Under the pieces are notes generated by a model. That model was not told where the DNA came from. It searched no databases and worked only from the letters and a program-made list of their open reading frames with translations. A stretch of 64,000 nt of DNA from Pseudanabaena sp. BC1403 (lineage in GTDB: Bacteria > Cyanobacteriota > Cyanobacteriia > Pseudanabaenales > Pseudanabaenaceae), in assembly GCF_002914585.1 (NCBI RefSeq), contig NZ_PDDM01000003.1, forward strand, positions 1 to 64,000. Direction: 5' to 3'. The position numbers were made by a program, and so were the translations under genes. This document shows, piece by piece, positions 54,267 to 61,589 of the stretch (position 1 is the stretch's first letter; every line of letters begins with the position of its first letter).

Positions 54267-54686
54267 ATGCTTTCTACTTTGACTAAACCAATCGCTTGTT
54301 GGCAACAGGAATATAACACTGGTAACTCACAGGTCGATGGACAACATCAACAACTATTTGAGATTGTTAATGCCCTCCATGAAGCTGTTGTTACCAAAAA
54401 AAATATTTATACAATGCAAGAGCTTCTAGAATGCTTAGCTAATCACACCATTGAGCATTTCCAAACGGAAGAGGCTTTGATGATGGCGGTGGATTATCCC
54501 GAATACGATATCCACAAACGCACCCATGATTGTCTCTTATCCAAAGTAGATCGGCTACTTCTAAAGTTGCGCGATCACAATACGGCAGCAGTAACAACAG
54601 AAATCACGCAATTTCTCACTGAATGGTTGGCGCACCATATCAAGGGTGAAGACAAAAAGATGGTTCAGTTTTTTCAAAATCAATAG
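54267..54686 (+). CDS. Bacteriohemerythrin
   Basis: A 139-residue single-domain hemerythrin. Iron ligands are visible in the expected order: His27 ('DGQHQQLFE'), His60, His64 with Glu68 ('HFQTEE'), His83/His87, His124 and Asp129 ('HHIKGEDK'). It binds oxygen at a di-iron centre in the cytoplasm. Placed before the oxygen-dependent cyclase acsF and after oxygen-independent hemN, it could deliver or buffer oxygen for the enzymes of this cluster; that is inference. Confidence 0.93.
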   Translation: MLSTLTKPIACWQQEYNTGNSQVDGQHQQLFEIVNALHEAVVTKKNIYTMQELLECLANHTIEHFQTEEALMMAVDYPEYDIHKRTHDCLLSKVDRLLLKLRDHNTAAVTTEITQFLTEWLAHHIKGEDKKMVQFFQNQ

Positions 54687-54760
54687 ATCCCCCCCAGCCC
54701 CCCTTAAAAAGGGGGGAGAATTAAATTCTTCCCCCTTTTTAAGGGGGATTGAGGGGGATC
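54686..54760. mobile_element. C/G-rich MITE core, copy 4 (no terminal repeats)
   Basis: Only the 75-bp palindromic core GATCCCCCCCAGCCCCCCTT / AAGGGGGATTGAGGGGGATC is present. It overlaps the last base of the hemerythrin gene (TAG at 54684-54686) and lies 44 bp before acsF. Confidence 0.75.
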
Positions 54761-54804
54761 AAACATCTCAAACTTTATAAAAACCTATATAACTAATTAC
54801 TACT

Positions 54805-55881
54805 ATGGTTTCAATTCAATCTAGACCCGAACCAGAACTCCTCCGTGAAGGTATTAAAGTTCCTGTTAAAGAAACCCTCTTAACTCCAAGATTCTACACC
54901 ACTGACTATGACGCTGTTGCGAAGATGGATGTATCATCGCAACAGGCAGAACTAGAAGCCGTAGTCGAAGAGCTTCGCACTGATTACAATCGCTATCACT
55001 ACAAGCGCGATCGAGAGTTTTTACAGTCTTGGGAACATATTGATGGCGAAACTCGCGCCGCTTTTATTGATTTCTTAGAGCGCTCTTGCACCTCGGAATT
55101 CTCTGGATTTCTGCTATTTAAAGAATTGTCTCGTCAACTAGGCGATCGCAGTCCTCTGTTGGCTGAAGCCTTTAACCTTATGGCAAGGGATGAAGCACGT
55201 CACGCAGGGTTTTTGAATAAGGCGATGAAGGATTTTAATCTGTCGTTGGATTTAGTCAATATGACTAAAAAACGCAGCTATACATTCTTCAAGCCAGAAT
55301 GGGTAATTTATTCTGTTTATCTGTCAGAGAAAATTGGCTACTGGCGCTATATTCTTGTCCATTACCATTTAAAAGAGCATCCAGAAAACCAGTTTTATCC
55401 TCTCTTCAAATATTTTGAAAGCTGGTGTCAGGATGAGAACCGTCATGGCGATTTCTTTAAGGTGTTGTTGCGATCGCAGCCTGCGCTATGGGGTACATGG
55501 AAGGCTAAATTATGGGCGCGGTTTTTCCTGTTGACGGTATTTGCTACGCACACGATTACCGTGTTTGAACGGGCTGATTTCTATAAATCCATTGGTTTAG
55601 ATGCTCGTGAATATAACAAGCAAGTGGTGATCAATACTAATCACACTGCCATCAGTGCATTCCCTGCGGTGCTAGATACTAGTCATCCCGACTTTTTCCC
55701 TAGATTGGAGAAATGCGTTGATTACAATTTCAAGCTGATGGCAATTAATGATAGCGATCGCCCCCAATTTGTGAAGACATTGCAGAAGTTGCCTTTATTC
55801 GTGGCGATTTTCTGGCAGTTGTTACTGGTGTATTTCGCCAAGCCTATTGATGCTGAAGCTAAGCGCGGCGAAGTTCATTAG
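54805..55881 (+). CDS. acsF: Mg-protoporphyrin IX monomethyl ester cyclase, aerobic
   Basis: A 358-residue di-iron enzyme forming the isocyclic ring of chlorophyll with O2. Both helix motifs are intact: 'ARDEARHAGF' (Glu130, His133) and 'CQDENRHGDFF' (Glu211, His214). Length and N-terminus ('KVPVKETLLTPRFYTTDYD') fit cyanobacterial ChlA/AcsF. In Synechocystis and Synechococcus the second copy (ChlAII) is grouped with ho2 and hemN and induced at low oxygen by ChlR. The grouping here argues for that isoform. ChlR itself is not in the window. Confidence 0.95.
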   Translation: MVSIQSRPEPELLREGIKVPVKETLLTPRFYTTDYDAVAKMDVSSQQAELEAVVEELRTDYNRYHYKRDREFLQSWEHIDGETRAAFIDFLERSCTSEFSGFLLFKELSRQLGDRSPLLAEAFNLMARDEARHAGFLNKAMKDFNLSLDLVNMTKKRSYTFFKPEWVIYSVYLSEKIGYWRYILVHYHLKEHPENQFYPLFKYFESWCQDENRHGDFFKVLLRSQPALWGTWKAKLWARFFLLTVFATHTITVFERADFYKSIGLDAREYNKQVVINTNHTAISAFPAVLDTSHPDFFPRLEKCVDYNFKLMAINDSDRPQFVKTLQKLPLFVAIFWQLLLVYFAKPIDAEAKRGEVH

Positions 55882-56058
55882 TATTTTTGGCAATTAAATA
55901 AGAATCACTAGCCCAAGCTCGTAGAAATCTATTTGGATTTCTATGAGCTTAAGCTGTATTTATAGGGCGATCGCCTACTTCTTCAATATCTAATCGCTCT
56001 ACAAAATTTGACGGTTGATCAAAAGAGGGTTTTAGCTAATAATCACTATTTCAGTAAG

Positions 56059-56496
56059 TCAAAAGGAGCTAGGTTCAAGTTGAAATCCTAAGCCGACTTG
56101 GGTAAAATGTGCATCTTCTGTCAAGATGCGATAGATATCAAATTCTTGCATAATTAGCATTGAAGTTAAGTCTGTGAAAGAGATTTGGGGTTTGTCGAGA
56201 TACTTTAAACGCAACATTTGAGTTTGAGTAAAGCGAAATTCATCTATTTGGATTAGTTCAAATTGCTCTGTAGAAAATGCTTCAGATAGTTGGAGCATTG
56301 CTTGTTTGGCTTGGAAGGAGTTAAGGCGCTTAAAAAATAATGTGAATGTTTCATCTAGAACGAAAGTACTGGAATAGATGGGTATTCTTTCTGCGATTAA
56401 CGTTTGATAAAGATTTGCAACTTCTTTATGTCTGCGTTCTCCTGCATCGTTTAGGGTGAGCCATCCCCATGTATCGATGAATATGGCGTTACTCAT
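56059..56496 (-). CDS. PIN-domain toxin (VapC-like)
   Basis: A 145-residue PIN nuclease. The four acidic residues are in place: Asp8 ('IFIDTWGW'), Glu49 ('VLDETFTLF'), Asp109 ('SFTDLTSMLIMQ') and Asp128 ('LTEDAHF'). Such toxins cut tRNA, rRNA or mRNA. Start is ATG 56496, overlapping the last 8 bases of the upstream antitoxin gene (shared ATGAGTAA), which indicates translational coupling. A longer frame further upstream is rejected for that reason. Confidence 0.9.
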   Translation of the reverse strand: MSNAIFIDTWGWLTLNDAGERRHKEVANLYQTLIAERIPIYSSTFVLDETFTLFFKRLNSFQAKQAMLQLSEAFSTEQFELIQIDEFRFTQTQMLRLKYLDKPQISFTDLTSMLIMQEFDIYRILTEDAHFTQVGLGFQLEPSSF

Positions 56497-56701
56497 AGAG
56501 GTCTTGGTCAATTTGTTGGGCGAGATTGCCGTGATTGGTAGCTCCAATAAAGTTTGCTAGTGGATCGAATGGTGTAGAAGTTGGGTTAGAGAGCTTTTTG
56601 GGTTGCAGTGTTTGAATAAATCGTAAAACTATCTGGATCTGCTGCTGGCTAAGTTCACTGATCGCTTCTAAGATTTGTTGGTTTTGGTTTGTGGAATACA
56701 T
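56489..56701 (-). CDS. Antitoxin partner of PIN toxin
   Basis: A 70-residue protein. The first half is helical ('ILEAISELSQQQIQIVLRFI') and the tail is rich in Asn, Gln and Asp ('GATNHGNLAQQIDQDLYE'), the pattern of a dimerising N-domain and a toxin-blocking tail. No clear DNA-binding motif is seen. It overlaps the toxin gene by 8 bp. I do not recognise the exact family. Confidence 0.8.
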   Translation of the reverse strand: MYSTNQNQQILEAISELSQQQIQIVLRFIQTLQPKKLSNPTSTPFDPLANFIGATNHGNLAQQIDQDLYE

Positions 56702-57076
56702 GGTGAGTCAATGTATCTATATTTTTTCAGTGTAGCAAATTTTGAATGTTGATGTAGTGGCCTAAAATCCTCAGTATCTAATCGCTCTACAAAACTTGGA
56801 AGAAATCGCCAAACCGCAACAAAATCCTAATGTATATCCAGATCCCCGATTTTTGTTAATGTCATTATTTATTCACGCCCATAGAGTCGAACTGTAGGGG
56901 CAGTGCATTCCCGCAGGAATTTATAAATTTTTAGATCATCTTCTTTTGGGAATGCACTGCCCAAAACTTTGCAACGCAGAGACAAATTGTCTGTAAAAGC
57001 AGAGAGGGCTTAGCATTTGCGGATCGAGATTTCTGTGATGGGTTTTAAAATTGTGGCGCAAATGCTAAGCCGCTAC
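56702..57076. other. Intergenic region with gene remnant and inverted repeat
   Basis: 375 bp without an intact gene. At 56775-56794 is a 20-bp sequence identical to 55987-56006. A short plus-strand frame around it, reading QYLIALQNLEEIAKPQQ, may be a gene relic. At 57007-57071 a perfect 15-bp inverted repeat lies at the 3' end of the STAND gene. Confidence 0.55.
57007..57071. terminator. Inverted repeat at STAND gene 3' end
   Basis: GGCTTAGCATTTGCG and CGCAAATGCTAAGCC, perfect 15 bp arms with a 35-base loop, starting 6 bp past the minus-strand stop codon. The loop is long for an intrinsic terminator. Confidence 0.5.
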
Positions 57077-60000
57077 TTATTGCGCCTTCTCAATCGCCTG
57101 ATGCAGCATCTCAACCACAGTATCAATGCCCTCAAGTTTAGTAGGAAATTGCGCTATAAGTTCTGCATCTTTAAGAACTTCTGTCAGAATACCCACTGGT
57201 GGTTTCTCTGTTTCTAAAATCTCTCGCAAGCTGTTTGTACCGCGCTCAATTTCACCAATTCCAACTTCATGTAATGTCCGAAATAGGCGGTCATATTGTG
57301 AATTGCCAGAAAGAATTGATAAGCTTTGTTTAAATAATTCAATAGCTTTATCCTGCTTGTCTTGAAGTCCCATTACAATACTAAGATTGAATATTGGACT
57401 AACATCAGTGGGATCAAGTTTGATTGCCTGTTGATAAGATTCAACAGCTAATTCATTATCTCCTTTAGATTGGTAAGCTATGCCTAGTCTATTGTGAGAA
57501 GACGCATATGTTGGGTCGAGTTCAAGAGCTTGTTGATAGGATGCGATCGCTAAGTCATACTCTCCTTGGACTTGGTAGACATAGCCCAAATCGTCATAAG
57601 CTGATGTAAGTTTTGAGTCTAGTTCAATTGCCTGTTGATAGAATGTGATTGCTAATTCGTAATGTCCTTGTAATTGAAAAGCATAGCCCAAGCTGTTGTA
57701 AGCTAATGCAAATTTTGGGTCGAGGTTGATCGCCTGTTGATAGGATACGATCGCTAATTCGTATTCTCCTTGTGCTTTGTAGACACTGCCCAATCCGTTG
57801 TGGGAATTGGCATATTTTGGGTCGAGGTTGATCGCCTGTTGATAGTATGCGATCGCTAATTCGTATTCTCCTTGTGTTTGGTAGATATAGCCCAAATTGT
57901 GGTGGGGAGTGGCATATTTTGGGTCGAGGTTGATCGCCTGTTGATAGTATGCGATCGCTAATTTGTATTCTCCTTGTGTGTGGTAGACACCGCCCAAATT
58001 GTTATGGGGATAGGCATGTTTTGGGTCGAGGTTGATCGCCTGTTGATAGGATGAGATCGCTGATTCATACTGTTCCAACTTATAATAACTAACACCTAAC
58101 TCTCGCCATCCAAGGGAATTGTCAGGATTTAATGTAACAGAACTTTGATAAGCAGTCTGAGCTTCAGTCGATGCAACTGGTTCTCCTTCTTTCCAAAGAA
58201 ATTTATAGCCAATTGCGCTAAATTCTTCTGCTAAATCTTTTTGTAAATGGGGTGCAGTTTTAGGAAGTTGCTTTTCTACTTCAAGATATATCTGTAGAGA
58301 TTCTGAATATTTCTCAAGTTGACGAGACAAACTGCCTTGTTGGAGTGAGAGAATCAACATACATTCAGTTTTATGATCGCCATCAAGCCAACCCCGTTTT
58401 GCTAACCTCTCCAACTCATCCAGCAAAACCTTCCGACTATCAGGATCGAACGAAGAGTAACCCAAATCTTTGCTAAAGATTTGCAATCGCTTCTTGCTAT
58501 CCCCATCAAACCGCACCTGAAACGCCTCAATAACCCCCAAAAGTTGCTTTTGCCAATCGCGGTCATATTGCCAACTCTCCACAAAAAGCGGCACAGCATA
58601 GCGCCAGCCAACCTCCACATCTTGCCAAAACTTAAACTGCACCAAATCCAACAAACCATTCGCAATCCGATCCGACTCGAAATAATCCGCCGTATCCGTA
58701 AACTCCTGAGTCCATTCACCCAAACGCGGTTCCAAATAAGCCACAGCCCGATCGCTCAACTCCCGCACCATAGATGACTGTCCCGCCAACCCACAACGCA
58801 GATAATCTTGCAAAAAGCTCTCTAGCTTGTCATGCAACCTAATGCCCTTACCCTCCAACAACACAAACGAATGCCTTGCCTTCAGCGATCGCATCTCTGG
58901 CTCAAGGTCATTCACCCCCAGCATCGCCTTTAAAAGCTCATTATCAGGACGGCGCATCATCGCCATTGCATACACCGCCTTTTGGTCATGCTCATCCAAG
59001 CAATACCGCAAAAAGCGATCGCTCGTTGCCCTGACCACCGCCTCACGGGGCGACTCATCATCCCGATCCGCCGATGGAGCGCTGAGAATCGTTGCCAGCT
59101 CGATCCCCTGTTGACGCATCGCCGCAATTTGCTGCACAACAAAGGGAATCCCCAAACTAAACTGCTTAACCGACTCCGCCGCCTCATCACTCAGAGGCAC
59201 ATTGATCTCAGGATGTGCGAAATATTCACTCACCTGCTCCCGACTAAACTCACTCATCGGATAAACATAGAGATTTTCCGAAAACACATCCCGATAGCCC
59301 TGAAAATAATCCTGAAATACTTTTTTGCTATCCGCCAGATTTTGCCGACCCGCGATCGCCCAAACCACACGCCGCCCCGCCGCCTTAATCACCATCCGCA
59401 ATACGCGATCGCACTCAAGGCGATCGACAATCTCATAGGTATCCAACAAAAGCACCAAGGGTTTCTGCGCGGAAATCGTCTGTAAGCCATGCCCCAAAGC
59501 CTCAGCCAATTGTCGATGGGGAGTCGCAAAAATCCTGCGTTCCTCCAAGGACAACTTCTTTTTCATCAAACCCACCAAAGCACTCACCGCCCCATCTGCG
59601 ATCGCCTCATCCACCTTGCCATCTCCTGCCCCCAGAATCGCCTCCACCTGTGGCAATTTCCGCAAAGCGCCCAATGACCAACTCAAACCTTTTTTCAAAA
59701 TCGGCGCATATTCCGCCCCCTCTCCCTGCCTTGCTTGCAGTTCCTTATCCACCTTCTCCTCAATTTGCTTCAGCGTTTTCTCCACCTGCCGATATTTCTC
59801 AAAAATCCCCTCGCGTCCCTTACTTACCGCCAAATAAATCGTCTCCAACACCGATTCAGGACGAATTGATTCATGTCCCACATTCAGCGATGGATACTCA
59901 TTCTTTGCCTCTTCCCAATCCAATCGCAAAACGTCAAAGCAATTAGGAAACTCTTTCGCAGCCAATTCACAAAACCGCCTCCCCAAACTAGTTTTCCCCA

Positions 60001-60190
60001 TCCCCCCTTCGCCATAGAGCAAGAAAATATGCGGCGAGGTGCCAACCGCTTCTTTCTTCGCAGATAAAAGTTTTGCTGCTGTGGGAAAGTTCTGCGAGAA
60101 TAACCGCGAAACAGCATTTGGTTGAAGCGATCGCAACACCTCCCGAAATCTTTTCTGCTCCTCAGTCCTCGCCAAAAAGATTCTTGTCAT
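57077..60190 (-). CDS. STAND-type ATPase with C-terminal TPR repeats
   Basis: A 1037-residue protein. The NTPase domain has Walker A at 60-68 (GEGGMGKTS) and a Walker B-like 'PLVLLLDTYEIVD' near 245. A winged-helix/helical bundle region follows to about 650. The C-terminus has about nine 34-residue TPR units (680-960). Five consecutive units around 57700-58070 are nearly identical also at DNA level, indicating recent expansion. STAND ATPases with sensor repeats often act as switches in defence or signalling, but no effector domain is seen at the N-terminus; residues 1-50 are short. Not assigned to a named defence family. Confidence 0.85.
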   Translation of the reverse strand: MTRIFLARTEEQKRFREVLRSLQPNAVSRLFSQNFPTAAKLLSAKKEAVGTSPHIFLLYGEGGMGKTSLGRRFCELAAKEFPNCFDVLRLDWEEAKNEYPSLNVGHESIRPESVLETIYLAVSKGREGIFEKYRQVEKTLKQIEEKVDKELQARQGEGAEYAPILKKGLSWSLGALRKLPQVEAILGAGDGKVDEAIADGAVSALVGLMKKKLSLEERRIFATPHRQLAEALGHGLQTISAQKPLVLLLDTYEIVDRLECDRVLRMVIKAAGRRVVWAIAGRQNLADSKKVFQDYFQGYRDVFSENLYVYPMSEFSREQVSEYFAHPEINVPLSDEAAESVKQFSLGIPFVVQQIAAMRQQGIELATILSAPSADRDDESPREAVVRATSDRFLRYCLDEHDQKAVYAMAMMRRPDNELLKAMLGVNDLEPEMRSLKARHSFVLLEGKGIRLHDKLESFLQDYLRCGLAGQSSMVRELSDRAVAYLEPRLGEWTQEFTDTADYFESDRIANGLLDLVQFKFWQDVEVGWRYAVPLFVESWQYDRDWQKQLLGVIEAFQVRFDGDSKKRLQIFSKDLGYSSFDPDSRKVLLDELERLAKRGWLDGDHKTECMLILSLQQGSLSRQLEKYSESLQIYLEVEKQLPKTAPHLQKDLAEEFSAIGYKFLWKEGEPVASTEAQTAYQSSVTLNPDNSLGWRELGVSYYKLEQYESAISSYQQAINLDPKHAYPHNNLGGVYHTQGEYKLAIAYYQQAINLDPKYATPHHNLGYIYQTQGEYELAIAYYQQAINLDPKYANSHNGLGSVYKAQGEYELAIVSYQQAINLDPKFALAYNSLGYAFQLQGHYELAITFYQQAIELDSKLTSAYDDLGYVYQVQGEYDLAIASYQQALELDPTYASSHNRLGIAYQSKGDNELAVESYQQAIKLDPTDVSPIFNLSIVMGLQDKQDKAIELFKQSLSILSGNSQYDRLFRTLHEVGIGEIERGTNSLREILETEKPPVGILTEVLKDAELIAQFPTKLEGIDTVVEMLHQAIEKAQ

Positions 60191-60291
60191 AGCTCGGCAT
60201 CCTCCACATCTGTTGCTATTCTAACGAAAACTTTTACCGATCAAGCTAATTGCAGTTTTTCTAAATAGATCTACAGATCGCACTGCAAAAT

Positions 60292-60331
60292 GTTTATACT
60301 TATGTTTAAACATAGAAATATAAGTATAAAC
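60292..60331. promoter_or_regulatory. Operator-like palindrome upstream of mazEF
   Basis: GTTTATACTTAT (60292-60303) and ATAAGTATAAAC (60320-60331) are a perfect 12-bp inverted repeat, with the palindrome GTTTAAAC directly after the left arm. It ends 3 bp before the mazE start codon. TATACT and TATAAG within it could be -10 boxes, so binding would block transcription and translation starts. Typical of toxin-antitoxin autoregulation. Confidence 0.75.
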
Positions 60332-60334
60332 CTC

Positions 60335-60589
60335 ATGACCGAAGCAATACTAGATATCAAAACATGGGGAAATAACTTAGGAGTACGCTTACCCGCCGCA
60401 ATCGCCCGTGCCGCCCACCTAAAAGTCAACCAGCGCGTGCGCCTCTCCGTAATTGACGGAGTAGTAATTATTGCCCCAGTTCCCAATCCTCCATTAACCC
60501 TCGAAGAACGCCTCGCCCAGTTTGACCCCGCTCGACATGGCGGCGAAGTCATGACAACCGCACAAAAGCTAGGCGCAGAAGAGTGGTAA
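60335..60589 (+). CDS. mazE: MazE-like antitoxin (AbrB fold)
   Basis: An 84-residue antitoxin. The N-terminal swapped-hairpin AbrB/MazE domain reads 'IKTWGNNLGVRLPAAIARAA', followed by 'LKVNQRVRLSVIDGVVIIAP'. The acidic tail 'LEERLAQFDPARHGGEV' would wrap the toxin. I place the start at ATG 60335 and reject an upstream ATG located in the operator palindrome. The stop overlaps the GTG start of mazF by 7 bp. Confidence 0.92.
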   Translation: MTEAILDIKTWGNNLGVRLPAAIARAAHLKVNQRVRLSVIDGVVIIAPVPNPPLTLEERLAQFDPARHGGEVMTTAQKLGAEEW

Positions 60590-60957
60590 AAGCCGCCAAA
60601 GATTGGATACCCGATCGCCAAGATATTATCTGGATTGATTGCAATCCACAGGTCGGCAAAGAAATGCGAGACATTCATCCTTTTTTGGTGCTATCACCAC
60701 GCATATTTAATGACAAAACCGCGATCGTGATTGGCTTACCAATGACGACGGCTGCATACAATGCTGACAACCCCTTTGCCATTGCTGTAGGTAAAGCTTC
60801 ACGCAGTAAAGCGAGTAAAACTAGCTATGTTCTCTGTCATCAGCCCAAGTCCTTTGGCTGGCGGCTCCGTGGAGCCAAGCCTCATCCACTGAGCAAATTG
60901 GATAACGATTTGTTTACGCAAGTATGCGATCGCCTAAATCAAATCATTCAACTATAG
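60583..60957 (+). CDS. mazF: MazF/PemK-like endoribonuclease toxin
   Basis: A 124-residue toxin with a GTG start overlapping mazE. 'PDRQDIIWIDCNPQVGKEMR' is the first strand and loop with the catalytic Arg, 'HPFLVLSPRIFN' follows, and 'VLCHQPKSFGWR' holds the region of the conserved Thr/Ser-Asp (here modified). MazF toxins cut single-stranded RNA at short motifs. The pair looks intact. Confidence 0.92.
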   Translation: MVKAAKDWIPDRQDIIWIDCNPQVGKEMRDIHPFLVLSPRIFNDKTAIVIGLPMTTAAYNADNPFAIAVGKASRSKASKTSYVLCHQPKSFGWRLRGAKPHPLSKLDNDLFTQVCDRLNQIIQL

Positions 60958-60960
60958 GAA

Positions 60961-61021
60961 ATCAAAACCCAAATAAATAAAGGCGGCGCAGAGCGCCGCC
61001 TTTATTTATTTGGGTTTTGAT
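60961..61021. terminator. Bidirectional fold-back hairpin
   Basis: Perfect 29-base arms around AGA, core AGGCGGCGC-AGA-GCGCCGCCT, starting 3 bp after the mazF stop. The right arm encodes the last six residues (HQNPNK) and stop of the minus-strand gene at 61002. Confidence 0.85.
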
Positions 61022-61445
61022 GTGTTAGACCACTCCAACATCCATCAATTTGAGCAATACCTCCAAACTTGGTGACTTGTTCTAAGGTCATCAAATAGGC
61101 CCACGAAAAACCTAGTGAATTTCCTTCCACATCAAAAACTTCTATCTGTTGACGATTATATACATTCTCAGCAGCAGCGCGATCGCACTGATAATCTTCC
61201 AAATCATCAAGTGATTCCAAAATGCTGATATCTGGAAATGAGAGTAAATATCCATGAACTTGTTGATCACCCAAAATCATCGCAGGATAGCCCATCGGCA
61301 GCGCGAATAATTCACCATAGGCGATCGCCTGTTGCTCAGCGATCGCTTTACCCGCACAATATTCTGCATAATTTGCTTCATTGGGTTTGAGTGTGCCATA
61401 GACAAAAACATGGCATAGGTCGGAAGTTGGAATATTTGCTGTCAT
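61002..61445 (-). CDS. Gamma-glutamylcyclotransferase-like protein
   Basis: A 147-residue AIG2/GGCT-fold protein. The signature 'HVFVYGTLKPNEANY' is at the N-terminus and 'GELFALPMGYPAM' and 'LESLDDLEDYQ' follow, typical of this family. Members release 5-oxoproline from gamma-glutamyl peptides or amines; the substrate is not readable. The C-terminal HQNPNK is encoded by one arm of the fold-back hairpin, so the natural end may have been replaced. Confidence 0.85.
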   Translation of the reverse strand: MTANIPTSDLCHVFVYGTLKPNEANYAEYCAGKAIAEQQAIAYGELFALPMGYPAMILGDQQVHGYLLSFPDISILESLDDLEDYQCDRAAAENVYNRQQIEVFDVEGNSLGFSWAYLMTLEQVTKFGGIAQIDGCWSGLTHQNPNK

Positions 61446-61589
61446 AATATTTTCGTGTTCGTGGGCTGAGCGAAGTTGAAACCCGCTTCTACTTTATGCT
61501 GATGCGATCGCGCCTGAATCAACGTTAGAATCAGCGCTAACATAGAATGTAACCGCTGCCCAGAAGATTATCAATAGGAAACTGCATCG

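Noticed and set aside
57400-58080. Regular ~102-bp DNA repeats that might suggest a CRISPR-like or satellite array
   Set aside because: The repeats are in frame within the STAND gene and encode TPR units; there are no variable spacers.
58481-60117. Several plus-strand open frames opposite the STAND gene
   Set aside because: Antisense shadows with Pro/His/Arg-rich composition and no ribosome sites; the minus-strand protein has clear domains.
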